Positions 13,438 through 23,860 of a stretch of DNA of 64,000 nt are shown in pieces. Position numbers and translations under genes: made by a program. The notes under the pieces were generated by a model. It was given only the letters and a program-made list of their open reading frames with translations. It was not told where the DNA came from and ran no database searches. How positions within the stretch are numbered: the stretch's first letter is position 1; each line of letters begins with the position of its first letter. The DNA comes from Bradyrhizobiaceae bacterium PARB1 (GTDB lineage: Bacteria; Pseudomonadota; Alphaproteobacteria; Rhizobiales; Xanthobacteraceae): NCBI GenBank assembly GCA_002256345.1, contig NKIY01000002.1, positions 1 to 64,000 on the forward strand. The letters are read 5' to 3'.

Positions 13438-13519
13438 GAGAAGTGCTCCGCGCTGCTTTGCGCGGAGGAGTCTCATGGGCGGTCGGGTCGCGAAATTCCG
13501 TGGGCTGGGGATTGACAAA

Positions 13520-14254
13520 TCAGAAAGTGATCAGTCCTCGCTTGATCGCTTCGGCTACGGCCTGCGCGCGCGTATGCGCGTTGAGCTTGTGCATCGCCGC
13601 CGTCACCGTCTTGTTCACGGTGTCTTCGGAGATGCTGAGGATCACGCTCGTATCCCAGGCCGTCTTGCCGGCGGCGACCCAGTTCATCACTTCGCGTTCT
13701 CTTGCGCTGAGCACCGCCGGCTTGGTCTGCTGGCGCGAACGCAGGATGGCAAAGCGGTTGAACGCATACATGGTGACGAGTTCGATCGCCGAATTCGCTT
13801 CTGGCGTACGCTCGACATCGCGCCCCGCCAGCGACAGTCCGGCCTGATATCCGTTCATGCCATGCACGGGCGCGCAGAGGCCGAATCGCAGGTCGTAGTC
13901 GACGGCGGCGATTTCCATGACATGCCGCGACGCCGGGCTCATCCGGTCGACTGGAAGATCCGACCAGGCAAACATCTCTGCCTGTTGGCGAATGCGCGGA
14001 GCAAGCGGATCGTGTGCGTAGAAATTGGAGCTGCGATACTGCTCTGCCCAGCTCTTCGGCCAGGCCTGCCATAGCACGCGCTCTTCGAACGGCTGATGGC
14101 TTCCGGCCGAGGTCAGGAAACAGACATGGCCATAGCCGAACGAAGCCGCGGTGCTGGTAATTATCTCGCCGATAGCGGCGGGGGATTGCGCGGCGCCGAT
14201 CCGTTCGATCGCCGAAAGGGTATCCAGAAAGTATTTGCCCCTGAATGAGCTCAT
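13520..14254 (-). CDS. LuxR-family autoinducer-binding transcriptional regulator
   Basis: N-terminal autoinducer domain; C-terminal HTH LSAREREVMNWVAAGKTAWDTSVILSISEDTVNKTVTAAMHKL; start chosen at MSSFRGKYF. Confidence 0.9.
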   Translation of the reverse strand: MSSFRGKYFLDTLSAIERIGAAQSPAAIGEIITSTAASFGYGHVCFLTSAGSHQPFEERVLWQAWPKSWAEQYRSSNFYAHDPLAPRIRQQAEMFAWSDLPVDRMSPASRHVMEIAAVDYDLRFGLCAPVHGMNGYQAGLSLAGRDVERTPEANSAIELVTMYAFNRFAILRSRQQTKPAVLSAREREVMNWVAAGKTAWDTSVILSISEDTVNKTVTAAMHKLNAHTRAQAVAEAIKRGLITF

Positions 14255-14497
14255 GGGCGCTCCTGTATCCGATCTGTGTGAATTTCCTGGACTACAGACA
14301 CTTTCGGCCGGTCCACCGCGAAACGCTTCGCGGGCGGTTTCGAACAGGATAGAGCGGCGCTTGAGACAGACGCAATCAGTCGGAAGGCGAATATGGGGTT
14401 GTACGACGAATTTGATAGGGACTTCCGGGACAGGAGGTGCCGGCAAATGCGTTCGGTGACAGCTCTCGCGGTTGCGGGGTACCCGAATGCCGCGAGC

Positions 14498-15760
14498 CTA
14501 TGATGCCCGCTCTTCCCAAATCATCGCCAGATGCACGATGGTTTGCGCTGCCTTCTCCATGTCCTGCACGCTGACCCATTCGGTGCGGCCGTGGAAGGCG
14601 TGCTCGCCGGCGAAAATATTGGGGCAAGGCAGGCCCATGAAAGACAAGCGCGAGCCGTCTGTGCCGCCGCGGATGCTGCCGCGGACCGGCACGAGGCCGG
14701 TGCGCCGGATCGCCTCGATGGCGTAGTCGACGCCATACGGGTGCTTGTCGATCACCTGCTTCATGTTGCGATACTGTTCGGTGATCGCGATCGACGCGGT
14801 GGAATGCGGATAGGAGGCGAGCACGTCATCGACGATGGATTTCAGCAGGGCTTCCTTCTCCTTCAGTCCGTTCTCGGTGAAGTCGCGCACGATCAGGCTG
14901 AGCGTCGCCTGCTCCAGCGAACCGGAGATGCCGGTAGGGTGCAGAAAACCTTGCCGGCCTTCGGTGGTCTCCGGCGAGCAGGTGTCCTTCGGCAACCGCT
15001 CGACGATCGCTGCGGCAATCTTGACGGCGTGCTCCATCTTGCCCTTGGCGAAGCCCGGATGCGCCGCGACGCCAGTGATGTCGATCACCGCGGCATCGGC
15101 GGAGAAGGTCTCGTCCTCGATGTGACCGGCGGTCTCACCGTCCATCGTGTAGGCGAAATCGGCGCCAAGCTTTTTCAGATCGACCTTGTCGACGCCGCGG
15201 CCGATCTCCTCGTCCGGTGTGAACAGAATTTTGATGGCGCCGTGCTTGATGTCAGGATGCGCGATCAGGAAGCGCGCGGCATCCATGATCTCGGCAATGC
15301 CGGCCTTGTTGTCGGCGCCGAGCAAAGTTGTGCCGTCGGTGGTGACGATGTCATTGCCGATCTGGTCGGCGAGCGCCGGATTGTCCTTGAGCCGGATCAC
15401 CTGCGTGATGTCGGCCGGCAGCACGATGTCGCCGCCCTGATAGTTACGGATGATCTGCGGCTTCACATTGGCGCCGCTGCAGTCCGGCGACGTATCCATA
15501 TGCGAGCAGAAGCAGATCACCGGCACCGGCTTGTCCGACGTTGCCGGGATCGTCGCATAGACATAGCCGTGCTCATCGAGATGCGCATCGGCAAGGCCGA
15601 GCTCCTGCAGCTCGCGCGCGAGCAGTGCGCCGAGGTCTTTCTGCTTGGCCGTCGAGGGACAGGTAGGGGAGGCAGGGTCGGACTGGGTGTCGATCACGAC
15701 ATAGCGCAGGAAGCGCTCGAGGACGTCGTGGGTGAATGAGATGGCCGATGTCGCTGTCAT
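14498..15760 (-). CDS. pepT: Peptidase T (tripeptide aminopeptidase)
   Basis: FLRYVVIDTQSDPASPTCPST, SHMDTSPDCSGANVKPQII, LGADNKAGIAEIM, FTPDEEIGRG. Confidence 0.95.
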   Translation of the reverse strand: MTATSAISFTHDVLERFLRYVVIDTQSDPASPTCPSTAKQKDLGALLARELQELGLADAHLDEHGYVYATIPATSDKPVPVICFCSHMDTSPDCSGANVKPQIIRNYQGGDIVLPADITQVIRLKDNPALADQIGNDIVTTDGTTLLGADNKAGIAEIMDAARFLIAHPDIKHGAIKILFTPDEEIGRGVDKVDLKKLGADFAYTMDGETAGHIEDETFSADAAVIDITGVAAHPGFAKGKMEHAVKIAAAIVERLPKDTCSPETTEGRQGFLHPTGISGSLEQATLSLIVRDFTENGLKEKEALLKSIVDDVLASYPHSTASIAITEQYRNMKQVIDKHPYGVDYAIEAIRRTGLVPVRGSIRGGTDGSRLSFMGLPCPNIFAGEHAFHGRTEWVSVQDMEKAAQTIVHLAMIWEERAS

Positions 15761-15843
15761 GGATCGCTCGCCTCATATGGACACCCGGAAGTCTTTAGCG
15801 CTCCGGGCCGTGGCCCGAAGCGTGATCGTATCAGGACAGATCT

Positions 15844-16161
15844 TTAGACCGCGTCCTTCAGCTCCTTGGCCGGACGGAAGGCGACCTTCTTGCTGGCCTT
15901 GATCTGGATCTCTTCGCCGGTGGCCGGGTTGCGGCCGGTGCGAGCGGCGCGGGTGCGGACCTGCAGGATGCCGAGGCCGACGATGCGGATGCGCTCACCG
16001 TTCTTCAGGTGCTCGGTCATCTTGCCGACCATGTCGTTGAGAATCTCTTCGGCCTTCTTCTTCGAGAGCTCGTGAGTCTCGGCCAGCGAAGCCGCCAGAT
16101 GCTTGAGGGTGATGGTCGCCGGCGCAGGCGCCTTCGCGGGGGTGTCAGCGGTATCTGCCAT
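15844..16161 (-). CDS. HU/IHF-family DNA-binding protein
   Basis: GLGILQVRTRAARTGRNPATGEEIQIKASKKVAFRPAKELKDAV. Confidence 0.93.
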   Translation of the reverse strand: MADTADTPAKAPAPATITLKHLAASLAETHELSKKKAEEILNDMVGKMTEHLKNGERIRIVGLGILQVRTRAARTGRNPATGEEIQIKASKKVAFRPAKELKDAV

Positions 16162-16407
16162 GAGAACTGGCCTTTCCTTTAATAACCGTCACAAAAACCT
16201 GGGACGCCCGAGGGCTTAGACGATTCTATGCGAAGCCGCCTACGCTGAATCGCCCGTAAAATATGGGGTTATTTGCATGTTCTGCCTTGAAACGGCCGAA
16301 CCGCAAGAGGGTGGGGATGGTTTCGGAAAAGGGCGCGCGAACCTGCTTGACTTCGTCATGACGTCCCTTTATGTCCAGCCTCACTGCGGGACACAGTCCA
16401 CGTCCAC

Positions 16408-16484
16408 GCGGGAGTAGCTCAGTTGGTTAGAGCGCTGCCCTGTCACGGCAGAGGTCGCGGGTTCGAGTCCCGTCTCTCGCGCCA
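16408..16484 (+). tRNA. tRNA-Asp (anticodon GTC)
   Basis: GCGGGAGTAGCTCAGTTGGTTAGAGCGCTGCCCTGTCACGGCAGAGGTCGCGGGTTCGAGTCCCGTCTCTCGCGCCA. Confidence 0.95.
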
Positions 16485-16621
16485 TTCCAGTCGGAATGGT
16501 GATGCAAGCAGAAATCCTTACATATCATATCTGTTCCGGCATTCGCGTCTGTTTGGACATGCGCAAGATTCGACAGCGATCATGCGCGTCTACATTCCTG
16601 TCGCGTAAAGTGCCGTTCGTC

Positions 16622-16858
16622 TCAGAATGAATCCGCAAGCGCGATCTCGTCGCGCAGTGCCTGGATCCGTCGCGCGGCCTCGGCGCGGGTCAGGAGGGTT
16701 TCGAACTGCCCGGGCTGATACGCCTCGATCGCCAGCGACTTCAGCGTCAGCGCCTGGCTGCGCGTCATCGGCCCGGACAGCCGGTCGAGCAGGGCGCCGG
16801 TATCGCCGGAAAACGGGGGCGCTACTGTTGGGGCGGCGGAATGCAGAGCAGGGGTCAT
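16622..16858 (-). CDS. Small DUF3072-like protein
   Basis: GPMTRSQALTLKSLAIEA...LTRAEAARRIQALR pattern typical of DUF3072. Confidence 0.6.
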   Translation of the reverse strand: MTPALHSAAPTVAPPFSGDTGALLDRLSGPMTRSQALTLKSLAIEAYQPGQFETLLTRAEAARRIQALRDEIALADSF

Positions 16859-16902
16859 CTGGGCCTCCGGTCAGATTCGGATAAAAAAGATCTTGCCGTA
16901 AA

Positions 16903-16917
16903 GTTCTTGTTTTGTTC
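16903..16917. promoter_or_regulatory. Putative LexA (SOS) box GTTCTTGTTTTGTTC
   Basis: Exact GTTC-N7-GTTC alphaproteobacterial consensus, 44-59 nt upstream of the DUF3072-like start codon. Confidence 0.75.
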
Positions 16918-17179
16918 TTTACGCGAGATTGTCGGCGCTGCCAAGGTAAAATTCCGAATCATTGGGTTCCGCGCTGCCATCCACGCTGTTCCGCTGAGTC
17001 GATCACTCTGCGGGTTGTCTCGACGGTTCAATCCACAACGTCAGGCGCGGGGTAGCGCTAGCTGACGCTGGTCCGCCCGCAAGCGTTAAACCCCATGCTC
17101 GAATGCGGCCGCATGAAAGGCTGCGCCGATGGCGTCGGCGCAGCCTCCGGCATCATCGTGCCGCTGTCGGCTTTGGACG

Positions 17180-17428
17180 TTAATGCATCGTCTTCTGAGC
17201 GTTCATCAGGTGCATGTTGCAGCCGCGAACATCGCCGTTGGACATCGCCGTATTGGCCATGCCGATCTCGCGATTCATCATCATCTTCTGCGGGCCGTCG
17301 GCCATCGCGCTGACCTGGTCGTTTACCTTCATCATGTTGTCGCCGCTGCAACCCATCATTGGCTTGGCCGATGCCGGGGCGATGGCGAGGACGGAAAGCG
17401 CTGCTGCCGTGATCAAGAATTTCGTCAT
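17180..17428 (-). CDS. Small exported Met-rich protein
   Basis: Signal peptide MTKFLITAAALSVLAIAPASA followed by a ~60-aa mature region with 13 Met and 2 Cys. Confidence 0.6.
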   Translation of the reverse strand: MTKFLITAAALSVLAIAPASAKPMMGCSGDNMMKVNDQVSAMADGPQKMMMNREIGMANTAMSNGDVRGCNMHLMNAQKTMH

Positions 17429-17890
17429 GGGAACCTCTTGTCATTGGATGGACCAGCCCAGCACTGGCTTACAAAATACGAATTTCCTGCGTTTTGGTTC
17501 GCCGTCAAAACGATTTTTTCGACGCTGCACTGCAGTAACGTCGGCGAGGGCGCCGCCGCGCGATTTGCCGGATGGCTGACACTGCATCCATACGTTGCCA
17601 GGTGAACGGTGCGCTGGTTGATGCGTTGTCCCGTGCCGGGATATGCCACCGCTGGAGGCCCGGATTTCAACTTCCGGGAAACCCTGTCGCGAGATTGGTT
17701 CTTGCCCGCAACGCATGGTCGTCGATGGTGCGCTGGCAGTGCCCTGTCACAAGGCGTATCGCGCATGGCAGGGGCGGAAAACTGTCAACATCCCCGGTGT
17801 TGCATGGCTTGTTGCGCTGCGCTAAGGCTCAGAACCATTCCAATGTTCGAATCTGTGGCAGTTTCCGCGCCACGGGGTTAGGGATCGCCG

Positions 17891-18256
17891 ATGAACGGCA
17901 TCTTGCAGAATTATCTTCCTCTTGTGGTCTTCATCGGCATCGCTTCCGTCATCGGTTTGTCGTTGCTGATCGCGCCATTTCTTGTCGCCTACCAGAACCC
18001 GGATCCGGAAAAGCTGTCCGCATATGAATGCGGATTCAACGCTTTTGACGATGCCCGCATGAAGTTCGACGTACGCTTCTATCTGGTGGCGATCCTCTTC
18101 ATCATTTTCGATCTCGAAGTCGCGTTCCTGTTTCCGTGGGCAGTGGCCTTCGGCAAGGTTGGCATCGCTGGCTTCTGGTCGATGATCGTGTTTCTCGGCG
18201 TGTTGACCGTCGGCTTCGCCTATGAATGGAAGAAAGGCGCGCTCGAATGGGATTGA
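17891..18256 (+). CDS. nuoA: NADH-quinone oxidoreductase subunit A
   Basis: NuoA motifs ([40 protein letters not shown]). Confidence 0.97.
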   Translation: MNGILQNYLPLVVFIGIASVIGLSLLIAPFLVAYQNPDPEKLSAYECGFNAFDDARMKFDVRFYLVAILFIIFDLEVAFLFPWAVAFGKVGIAGFWSMIVFLGVLTVGFAYEWKKGALEWD

Positions 18257-18828
18257 GCACCGCAACTGCACCCGCGATCGCTCAGGCTCCGCGTGGCATC
18301 CTCGATCCGTCCACCGGCAAGCCGGTCGGCGCGAACGATCCGTATTTCCTCGAGGTCAATGCCGAGCTGTCGGACAAGGGCTTCTTCGTCGCTGCGGCTG
18401 ACGATCTGATCACCTGGGCGCGCACCGGTTCGCTGATGTGGATGACCTTCGGTCTCGCCTGCTGCGCGGTCGAGATGATGCAGGTGTCGATGCCGCGTTA
18501 CGACGTCGAGCGTTTCGGCTTCGCACCGCGTGCCTCGCCGCGTCAGTCGGACGTGATGATCGTGGCCGGCACGCTGACCAACAAGATGGCGCCGGCGCTG
18601 CGCAAGGTCTACGATCAGATGCCGGAGCCTCGCTATGTGATCTCGATGGGATCATGCGCCAATGGCGGCGGCTACTACCACTATTCCTATTCAGTGGTGC
18701 GCGGCTGCGACCGCATCGTGCCGATCGACATCTATGTGCCGGGCTGCCCGCCCACCGCAGAAGCGCTGCTCTATGGCGTGCTGCTGCTGCAGAAGAAGAT
18801 CCGGCGAGTCGGGACGATCGAACGGTAA
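18247..18828 (+). CDS. nuoB: NADH-quinone oxidoreductase subunit B
   Basis: [24 protein letters not shown]. Confidence 0.97.
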   Translation: MGLSTATAPAIAQAPRGILDPSTGKPVGANDPYFLEVNAELSDKGFFVAAADDLITWARTGSLMWMTFGLACCAVEMMQVSMPRYDVERFGFAPRASPRQSDVMIVAGTLTNKMAPALRKVYDQMPEPRYVISMGSCANGGGYYHYSYSVVRGCDRIVPIDIYVPGCPPTAEALLYGVLLLQKKIRRVGTIER

Positions 18829-18868
18829 TCTTGCGAACGCTAAGACCGCGAACCTTTAAGGCTATGTC

Positions 18869-19480
18869 ATGGACGATGTGAGGCTCGACACACTGGGTCA
18901 GACGATTGTCGGTGCCCTTCCGGGTGCCGCTCTCGCGCATTCAGTTGCTTTCGGCCAGCTGACGATCGTTGCGGAAACGTCGAAGATCGTCGAGGTCATG
19001 CGCTTCCTGCGCGATGATCCCGGGTGCCGTTTCGTCAACTTCACCGATGCGACCGCGGTCGACTATCCCGGCCGCGAGAAGCGTTTCGACGTCGTCTATC
19101 ATCTGATGTCGCCGTTTTTGAACACACGCCTGCGCGTCAAGGCACTGGCATCGGAGACCACCCAGGTGCCGTCGATCATCGACGTGTTTCCGGGCGCCGA
19201 CTGGTTCGAGCGCGAGGCCTACGACCTCTATGGCGTGATCTTCGTCGGCCATCCCGACATGCGCCGCCTGCTGACGGATTACGGCTTCGACGGCCATCCG
19301 CTGCGCAAGGACTTTCCGCTCACCGGCTTCGTCGAAGTTCGCTACGACGACCAGGAAAAGCGCGTGATCTACGAGCCTGTGCGGCTCAATCAGGAATTCC
19401 GCAAGTTTGACTTCCTGTCTCCATGGGAAGGCGCCGATTATCCGACGCTGCCCGGCGACGAGAAGGCGGGAGTTAAGTGA
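18869..19480 (+). CDS. nuoC: NADH-quinone oxidoreductase subunit C
   Basis: [40 protein letters not shown]. Confidence 0.97.
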   Translation: MDDVRLDTLGQTIVGALPGAALAHSVAFGQLTIVAETSKIVEVMRFLRDDPGCRFVNFTDATAVDYPGREKRFDVVYHLMSPFLNTRLRVKALASETTQVPSIIDVFPGADWFEREAYDLYGVIFVGHPDMRRLLTDYGFDGHPLRKDFPLTGFVEVRYDDQEKRVIYEPVRLNQEFRKFDFLSPWEGADYPTLPGDEKAGVK

Positions 19481-20673
19481 TGAACGACCAGCCCGGCGTC
19501 CGCAATTTCACGATCAATTTCGGCCCCCAGCATCCGGCGGCGCACGGCGTGCTTCGTCTCGTGCTGGAGCTTGACGGCGAGATCGTCGAGCGCGTCGATC
19601 CGCATATCGGCCTGCTTCACCGCGGCACCGAGAAGCTGATCGAGCAGAAGACCTATATGCAGGCGATCCCGTATTTCGATCGCCTCGATTACGTCGCGCC
19701 GATGAATCAGGAGCATGCCTTCTGTCTCGCCGCTGAAAAACTGCTCGGCATCACCGTGCCGCGCCGCGGCCAGCTGATCCGCGTGCTGTATTCGGAAATC
19801 GGCCGTATCCTGTCGCATCTGCTCAACGTCACCACGCAGGCGATGGACGTCGGCGCGCTCACCCCGCCGCTGTGGGGCTTCGAAGAGCGCGAGAAGCTGA
19901 TGGTGTTCTATGAGCGCGCCTCGGGCTCGCGCATGCATGCCGCGTTCTTCCGCGTCGGCGGTGTTCATCAGGACCTGCCGCCCGCGCTGATCAACGACAT
20001 CGACGCCTGGTGCGATGCCTTCCCGCAGGTGCTCGACGATCTCGAGACGTTGCTGACCAACAACCGCATCTTCAAGCAGCGCAATGTCGATATCGGCGTC
20101 GTGAAGCTGGAAGACGCCTGGAAGTGGGGCTTCTCCGGCGTGATGGTGCGCGGCTCCGGCGCGTCGTGGGATCTGCGCAAGTCGCAGCCTTACGAGTGTT
20201 ATGCCGAGATGGAATTCGACATTCCGATCGGCAAGAACGGCGACTGCTACGATCGCTACTGCATCCGCGTTGAAGAGATGCGTCAGGCGACCAAGATCAT
20301 GAAGCAGTGCATCGCCAAGATGCGCGCGCCGGACGGGCAGGGGCCTGTTGCCGTCGAGGACAACAAGATCTTCCCGCCGCGTCGCAGCGAGATGAAGCGC
20401 TCCATGGAAGCGCTGATCCATCACTTCAAACTCTACACCGAAGGTGTGCACGTGCCTGAGGGCGAGGTCTATGCCGCCGTGGAAGCGCCGAAGGGCGAGT
20501 TCGGCGTGTATCTGGTCTCTGACGGCAGCAACAAGCCGTACAAGTGCAAGATCCGCGCGCCGGGCTTCGCGCATCTTCAGGCCATGGACTTCCTGTGCCG
20601 CGGCCACCAGCTGGCCGACGTGTCCGCCATTCTCGGCTCCATCGACATCGTGTTCGGTGAGGTCGATCGGTGA
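19480..20673 (+). CDS. nuoD: NADH-quinone oxidoreductase subunit D
   Basis: [24 protein letters not shown]... through [28 protein letters not shown]. Confidence 0.98.
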   Translation: MNDQPGVRNFTINFGPQHPAAHGVLRLVLELDGEIVERVDPHIGLLHRGTEKLIEQKTYMQAIPYFDRLDYVAPMNQEHAFCLAAEKLLGITVPRRGQLIRVLYSEIGRILSHLLNVTTQAMDVGALTPPLWGFEEREKLMVFYERASGSRMHAAFFRVGGVHQDLPPALINDIDAWCDAFPQVLDDLETLLTNNRIFKQRNVDIGVVKLEDAWKWGFSGVMVRGSGASWDLRKSQPYECYAEMEFDIPIGKNGDCYDRYCIRVEEMRQATKIMKQCIAKMRAPDGQGPVAVEDNKIFPPRRSEMKRSMEALIHHFKLYTEGVHVPEGEVYAAVEAPKGEFGVYLVSDGSNKPYKCKIRAPGFAHLQAMDFLCRGHQLADVSAILGSIDIVFGEVDR

Positions 20674-21635
20674 CGTTGACGCCGCCCATCCAGTTCGATC
20701 GCGCATCGGGCGCGCTCCAGGGGGTAAACCTCTGGGAGCGTACGATGTCGTGCGTGCTGGCGGCGGGTGCGAAGGTGTCCGCCTCGTTCTCGCATCGTGG
20801 CTACAATATGTGCGCCAACCTGATGCGCAGGACCGTGTTGCCTGCGCGCGATCTGGTGGTGAGCCTGAACAGTGACGCGTTGTTCGCGTTCCCGTTCGGC
20901 GACGGTTACTGGAGCAAGCTGCTGGATCGCGGCTTCTCCTACGAAGACGAGCTCGAACTGTTGTTCAAGAACTCGGTCGATGTCGATTACACGCTGCTCG
21001 ATTGCGGCGCGAATTACGGCTACTGGTCGGTGCTGGTCTCGAGCGCGCCGTTCGGCGCGCACAAGGCGATTGCCATCGAGCCGTCGGGGGAGAATTTCCC
21101 GAAGCTCGCCAACAACGCCAAGATCAATGGCAACCGCTTCGAAGTCATCAAGTGCGCGATCGGCTCGGTGCGTGGCACCGCGCGCCTGTCGGGTACCAAG
21201 CACGAGGCGTTCAGCATTGCGGGCGACCAGAGCGCCGGTGAGGAAGTCCCGGTGATTGCGCTCGACAACCTCCTCGACGACGGCAAGCTGTCGATGTCGG
21301 GCAAGTATCTCATCAAGCTCGATGTCGAAGGCGTCGAGATCGAGGCCATCAAAGGCGGCGCGCGTTTGCTGCAAGGCGACGCGGTCATCATGTGCGAAGA
21401 GCACGGCAATGACCCCGCACACACGGTCTCGCGCTATATCCTGGATCAGACACCGCTGTCGCTGATCGTGCATGATCCCTCTACCAACCGCTTCGAAACC
21501 GTGACCGAGCTGTCGATTCTCGATCGCATCAAGGTGTCCACACACGTTGGCTACAATGTGTTCGGCACCTCCAGTGCGTTCTGGCTCGATCGCTTCAATC
21601 GTCTGAATGCGAGCGCGGCGCGCCGCGCTCACTGA
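20670..21635 (+). CDS. FkbM-family SAM-dependent methyltransferase
   Basis: [16 protein letters not shown] motif [41 protein letters not shown] overlap with the nuoD stop codon. Confidence 0.85.
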   Translation: MTLTPPIQFDRASGALQGVNLWERTMSCVLAAGAKVSASFSHRGYNMCANLMRRTVLPARDLVVSLNSDALFAFPFGDGYWSKLLDRGFSYEDELELLFKNSVDVDYTLLDCGANYGYWSVLVSSAPFGAHKAIAIEPSGENFPKLANNAKINGNRFEVIKCAIGSVRGTARLSGTKHEAFSIAGDQSAGEEVPVIALDNLLDDGKLSMSGKYLIKLDVEGVEIEAIKGGARLLQGDAVIMCEEHGNDPAHTVSRYILDQTPLSLIVHDPSTNRFETVTELSILDRIKVSTHVGYNVFGTSSAFWLDRFNRLNASAARRAH

Positions 21636-21646
21636 GAGTAACCACC

Positions 21647-22306
21647 ATGTCTGTCCGCCGTCTGGCCCCGAAAGAACAGCAGCCCGCATCCTTCGACTTC
21701 ACGCCCGAGAACCTGGCGTGGGCGAAGAAGCAGATCGAGAAATTCCCGCCCGGCCGTCAGGCGTCTGCGGTGATCTCGATTCTTTGGCGCGCGCAGGAGC
21801 AGCATGCTGGCTGGGTGTCAGAAGCTGCGATCCGCTATGTCGCCGACATGCTGGAGATGCCCTATATCCGCGTGATGGAGGTCGCTACCTTCTACACGAT
21901 GTTCCAGCTGCAGCCGGTCGGCAAGAAAGCGCATATCCAGGTGTGCGGCACCACGCCCTGCATGCTGCGCGGCGCCGGCGACTTGATCGATGTCTGCAAG
22001 CATCGCATCCATCACGATCCCTTCCATGTCTCGGAAGACGGCAATTTCTCGTGGGAAGAGGTCGAGTGCCTTGGCGCCTGCGTCAACGCCCCGATGGCGA
22101 TGATCTGGTCCGATACGTATGAGGATCTCACCAAGGACAGCATGAACAAGCTGATCGACGGCTTTGCCTCCGGCAATCCGCCGAAGCCGGGTCCGCAGAT
22201 CGATCGCCAGTATGCTGCGCCCGAAGGTGGTGCGCGCGTACTGAAGGATACATCGGCGAACTACACCAAGCAGTTCGACCTTCCTGAGAAGGAGCCGAGC
22301 AAATGA
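21647..22306 (+). CDS. nuoE: NADH-quinone oxidoreductase subunit E
   Basis: [2Fe-2S] motif [12 protein letters not shown]...[11 protein letters not shown]. Confidence 0.97.
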   Translation: MSVRRLAPKEQQPASFDFTPENLAWAKKQIEKFPPGRQASAVISILWRAQEQHAGWVSEAAIRYVADMLEMPYIRVMEVATFYTMFQLQPVGKKAHIQVCGTTPCMLRGAGDLIDVCKHRIHHDPFHVSEDGNFSWEEVECLGACVNAPMAMIWSDTYEDLTKDSMNKLIDGFASGNPPKPGPQIDRQYAAPEGGARVLKDTSANYTKQFDLPEKEPSK

Positions 22307-22518
22307 AGCGGGCGCGCGCCAAAGCCATTGCATTGAAGTCGGGGGACGATGTCATGAACAAGTGGCTGTACATGTTGCTGCACACCGCGGCTGCAGCTGC
22401 GTTCATGTTTATCCTGCAGCGTTTCGTTCTGCAGTCCACGCTTGAATCGAGCTTGATCTGGGCGATGGCCTTCGGCCTTGGCGCCGCAGTGATCGCTTTC
22501 AAGCAAACCAATCGCTGA
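22303..22518 (+). CDS. Small membrane protein between nuoE and nuoF
   Basis: 71-aa ORF with hydrophobic segments [19 protein letters not shown] and [22 protein letters not shown] overlap with the nuoE stop codon. Confidence 0.65.
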   Translation: MKRARAKAIALKSGDDVMNKWLYMLLHTAAAAAFMFILQRFVLQSTLESSLIWAMAFGLGAAVIAFKQTNR

Positions 22519-22529
22519 TCGAGGAAGCC

Positions 22530-23855
22530 ATGCTCGACGACAAGGATCGCATCTTCCGCAATCTGTACGGCCTCGAAGACTGGGGTCTCGATGGCGCGCG
22601 CCGCCGCGGCGGCTGGGATGGTACCAAGACCATCATCGACAAGGGGCGCGACTGGATCATCAACGAGATGAAGGCGTCGGGCCTGCGCGGCCGCGGCGGC
22701 GCCGGCTTCCCGACCGGCATGAAGTGGTCCTTCATGCCGAAGGAGAGCAAGGACGGCCGTCCGAGCTATCTCGTGGTCAATGCCGACGAGTCCGAGCCTG
22801 GCACCTGCAAGGATCGCGAGATCATGCGCCACGACCCGCATACGCTGGTCGAAGGCTGCCTGATCGCGTCTTTCGCCATGGGCGCGAATGCCTGCTACAT
22901 CTATGTCCGCGGCGAATTCATCCGCGAGCGCGAGCGCCTGCAGGCGGCGATCGATCAGGCTTACGACGCCAATCTGATCGGCAAGAACAACATCCATGGC
23001 TGGCCGTTCGACCTCTATGTCGCCCATGGCGCCGGCGCTTACATTTGCGGTGAAGAAACCGCGCTGCTCGAAAGCCTCGAAGGCAAGAAGGGCCAGCCGC
23101 GGCTGAAGCCGCCATTCCCGGCCAATGTCGGTCTCTATGGCTGCCCGACCACCGTGAACAACGTGGAGTCCATCGCGGTTGCGCCGGACATCCTGCGTCG
23201 TGGCGCCTCGTGGTTCGCCGGCATCGGCCGTCCGAACAATGTCGGCACCAAGCTTTACGGCATCTCCGGTCACGTCAACACGCCCTGCGTCGTCGAGGAC
23301 GCCATGAGCATTCCGTTCAAGGAACTCATCGAGAAGCATGGCGGCGGTATCCGCGGCGGCTGGGACAATCTGCTTGCGATCATTCCGGGCGGCGCCTCGT
23401 GCCCGCTGATCCCCGCTGCGGATTGCGAAGAGCTCATCATGGATTTCGACGGCACCCGTGCCGTGAAGTCGTCCTTCGGTACCGCCGGCGTCATCGTCAT
23501 GGACAAGTCCACCGACGTCGTCGCCGCGATTGCTCGCATCAGCTACTTCTTCAAGCATGAGAGCTGCGGCCAGTGCACGCCGTGCCGCGAAGGCACCGGC
23601 TGGATGTGGCGCGTGCTCACCCGCATGGTCGAAGGCCGCGCCCACAAGCGCGAGATCGACATGCTGCTCGAAGTCACCAAGCAGGTCGAAGGCCACACCA
23701 TCTGCGCGCTCGGCGACGCCGCCGCGTGGCCGGTGCAGGGCCTGATCCGCGCCTTCCGCCCGGAGATCGAACGCCGCATCGAAGAGTTCAGCCGCAAGGC
23801 TTCGCTCGACGATCAGGGCATTCTCGATCCCGCGCATCTGGTCGCGGCGGAGTAA
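22530..23855 (+). CDS. nuoF: NADH-quinone oxidoreductase subunit F
   Basis: [36 protein letters not shown]. Confidence 0.98.
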   Translation: MLDDKDRIFRNLYGLEDWGLDGARRRGGWDGTKTIIDKGRDWIINEMKASGLRGRGGAGFPTGMKWSFMPKESKDGRPSYLVVNADESEPGTCKDREIMRHDPHTLVEGCLIASFAMGANACYIYVRGEFIRERERLQAAIDQAYDANLIGKNNIHGWPFDLYVAHGAGAYICGEETALLESLEGKKGQPRLKPPFPANVGLYGCPTTVNNVESIAVAPDILRRGASWFAGIGRPNNVGTKLYGISGHVNTPCVVEDAMSIPFKELIEKHGGGIRGGWDNLLAIIPGGASCPLIPAADCEELIMDFDGTRAVKSSFGTAGVIVMDKSTDVVAAIARISYFFKHESCGQCTPCREGTGWMWRVLTRMVEGRAHKREIDMLLEVTKQVEGHTICALGDAAAWPVQGLIRAFRPEIERRIEEFSRKASLDDQGILDPAHLVAAE

Positions 23856-23860
23856 GGACA

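Noticed and set aside
16423-16608. 61-aa ORF overlapping tRNA-Asp
   Set aside because: Starts inside the tRNA gene.
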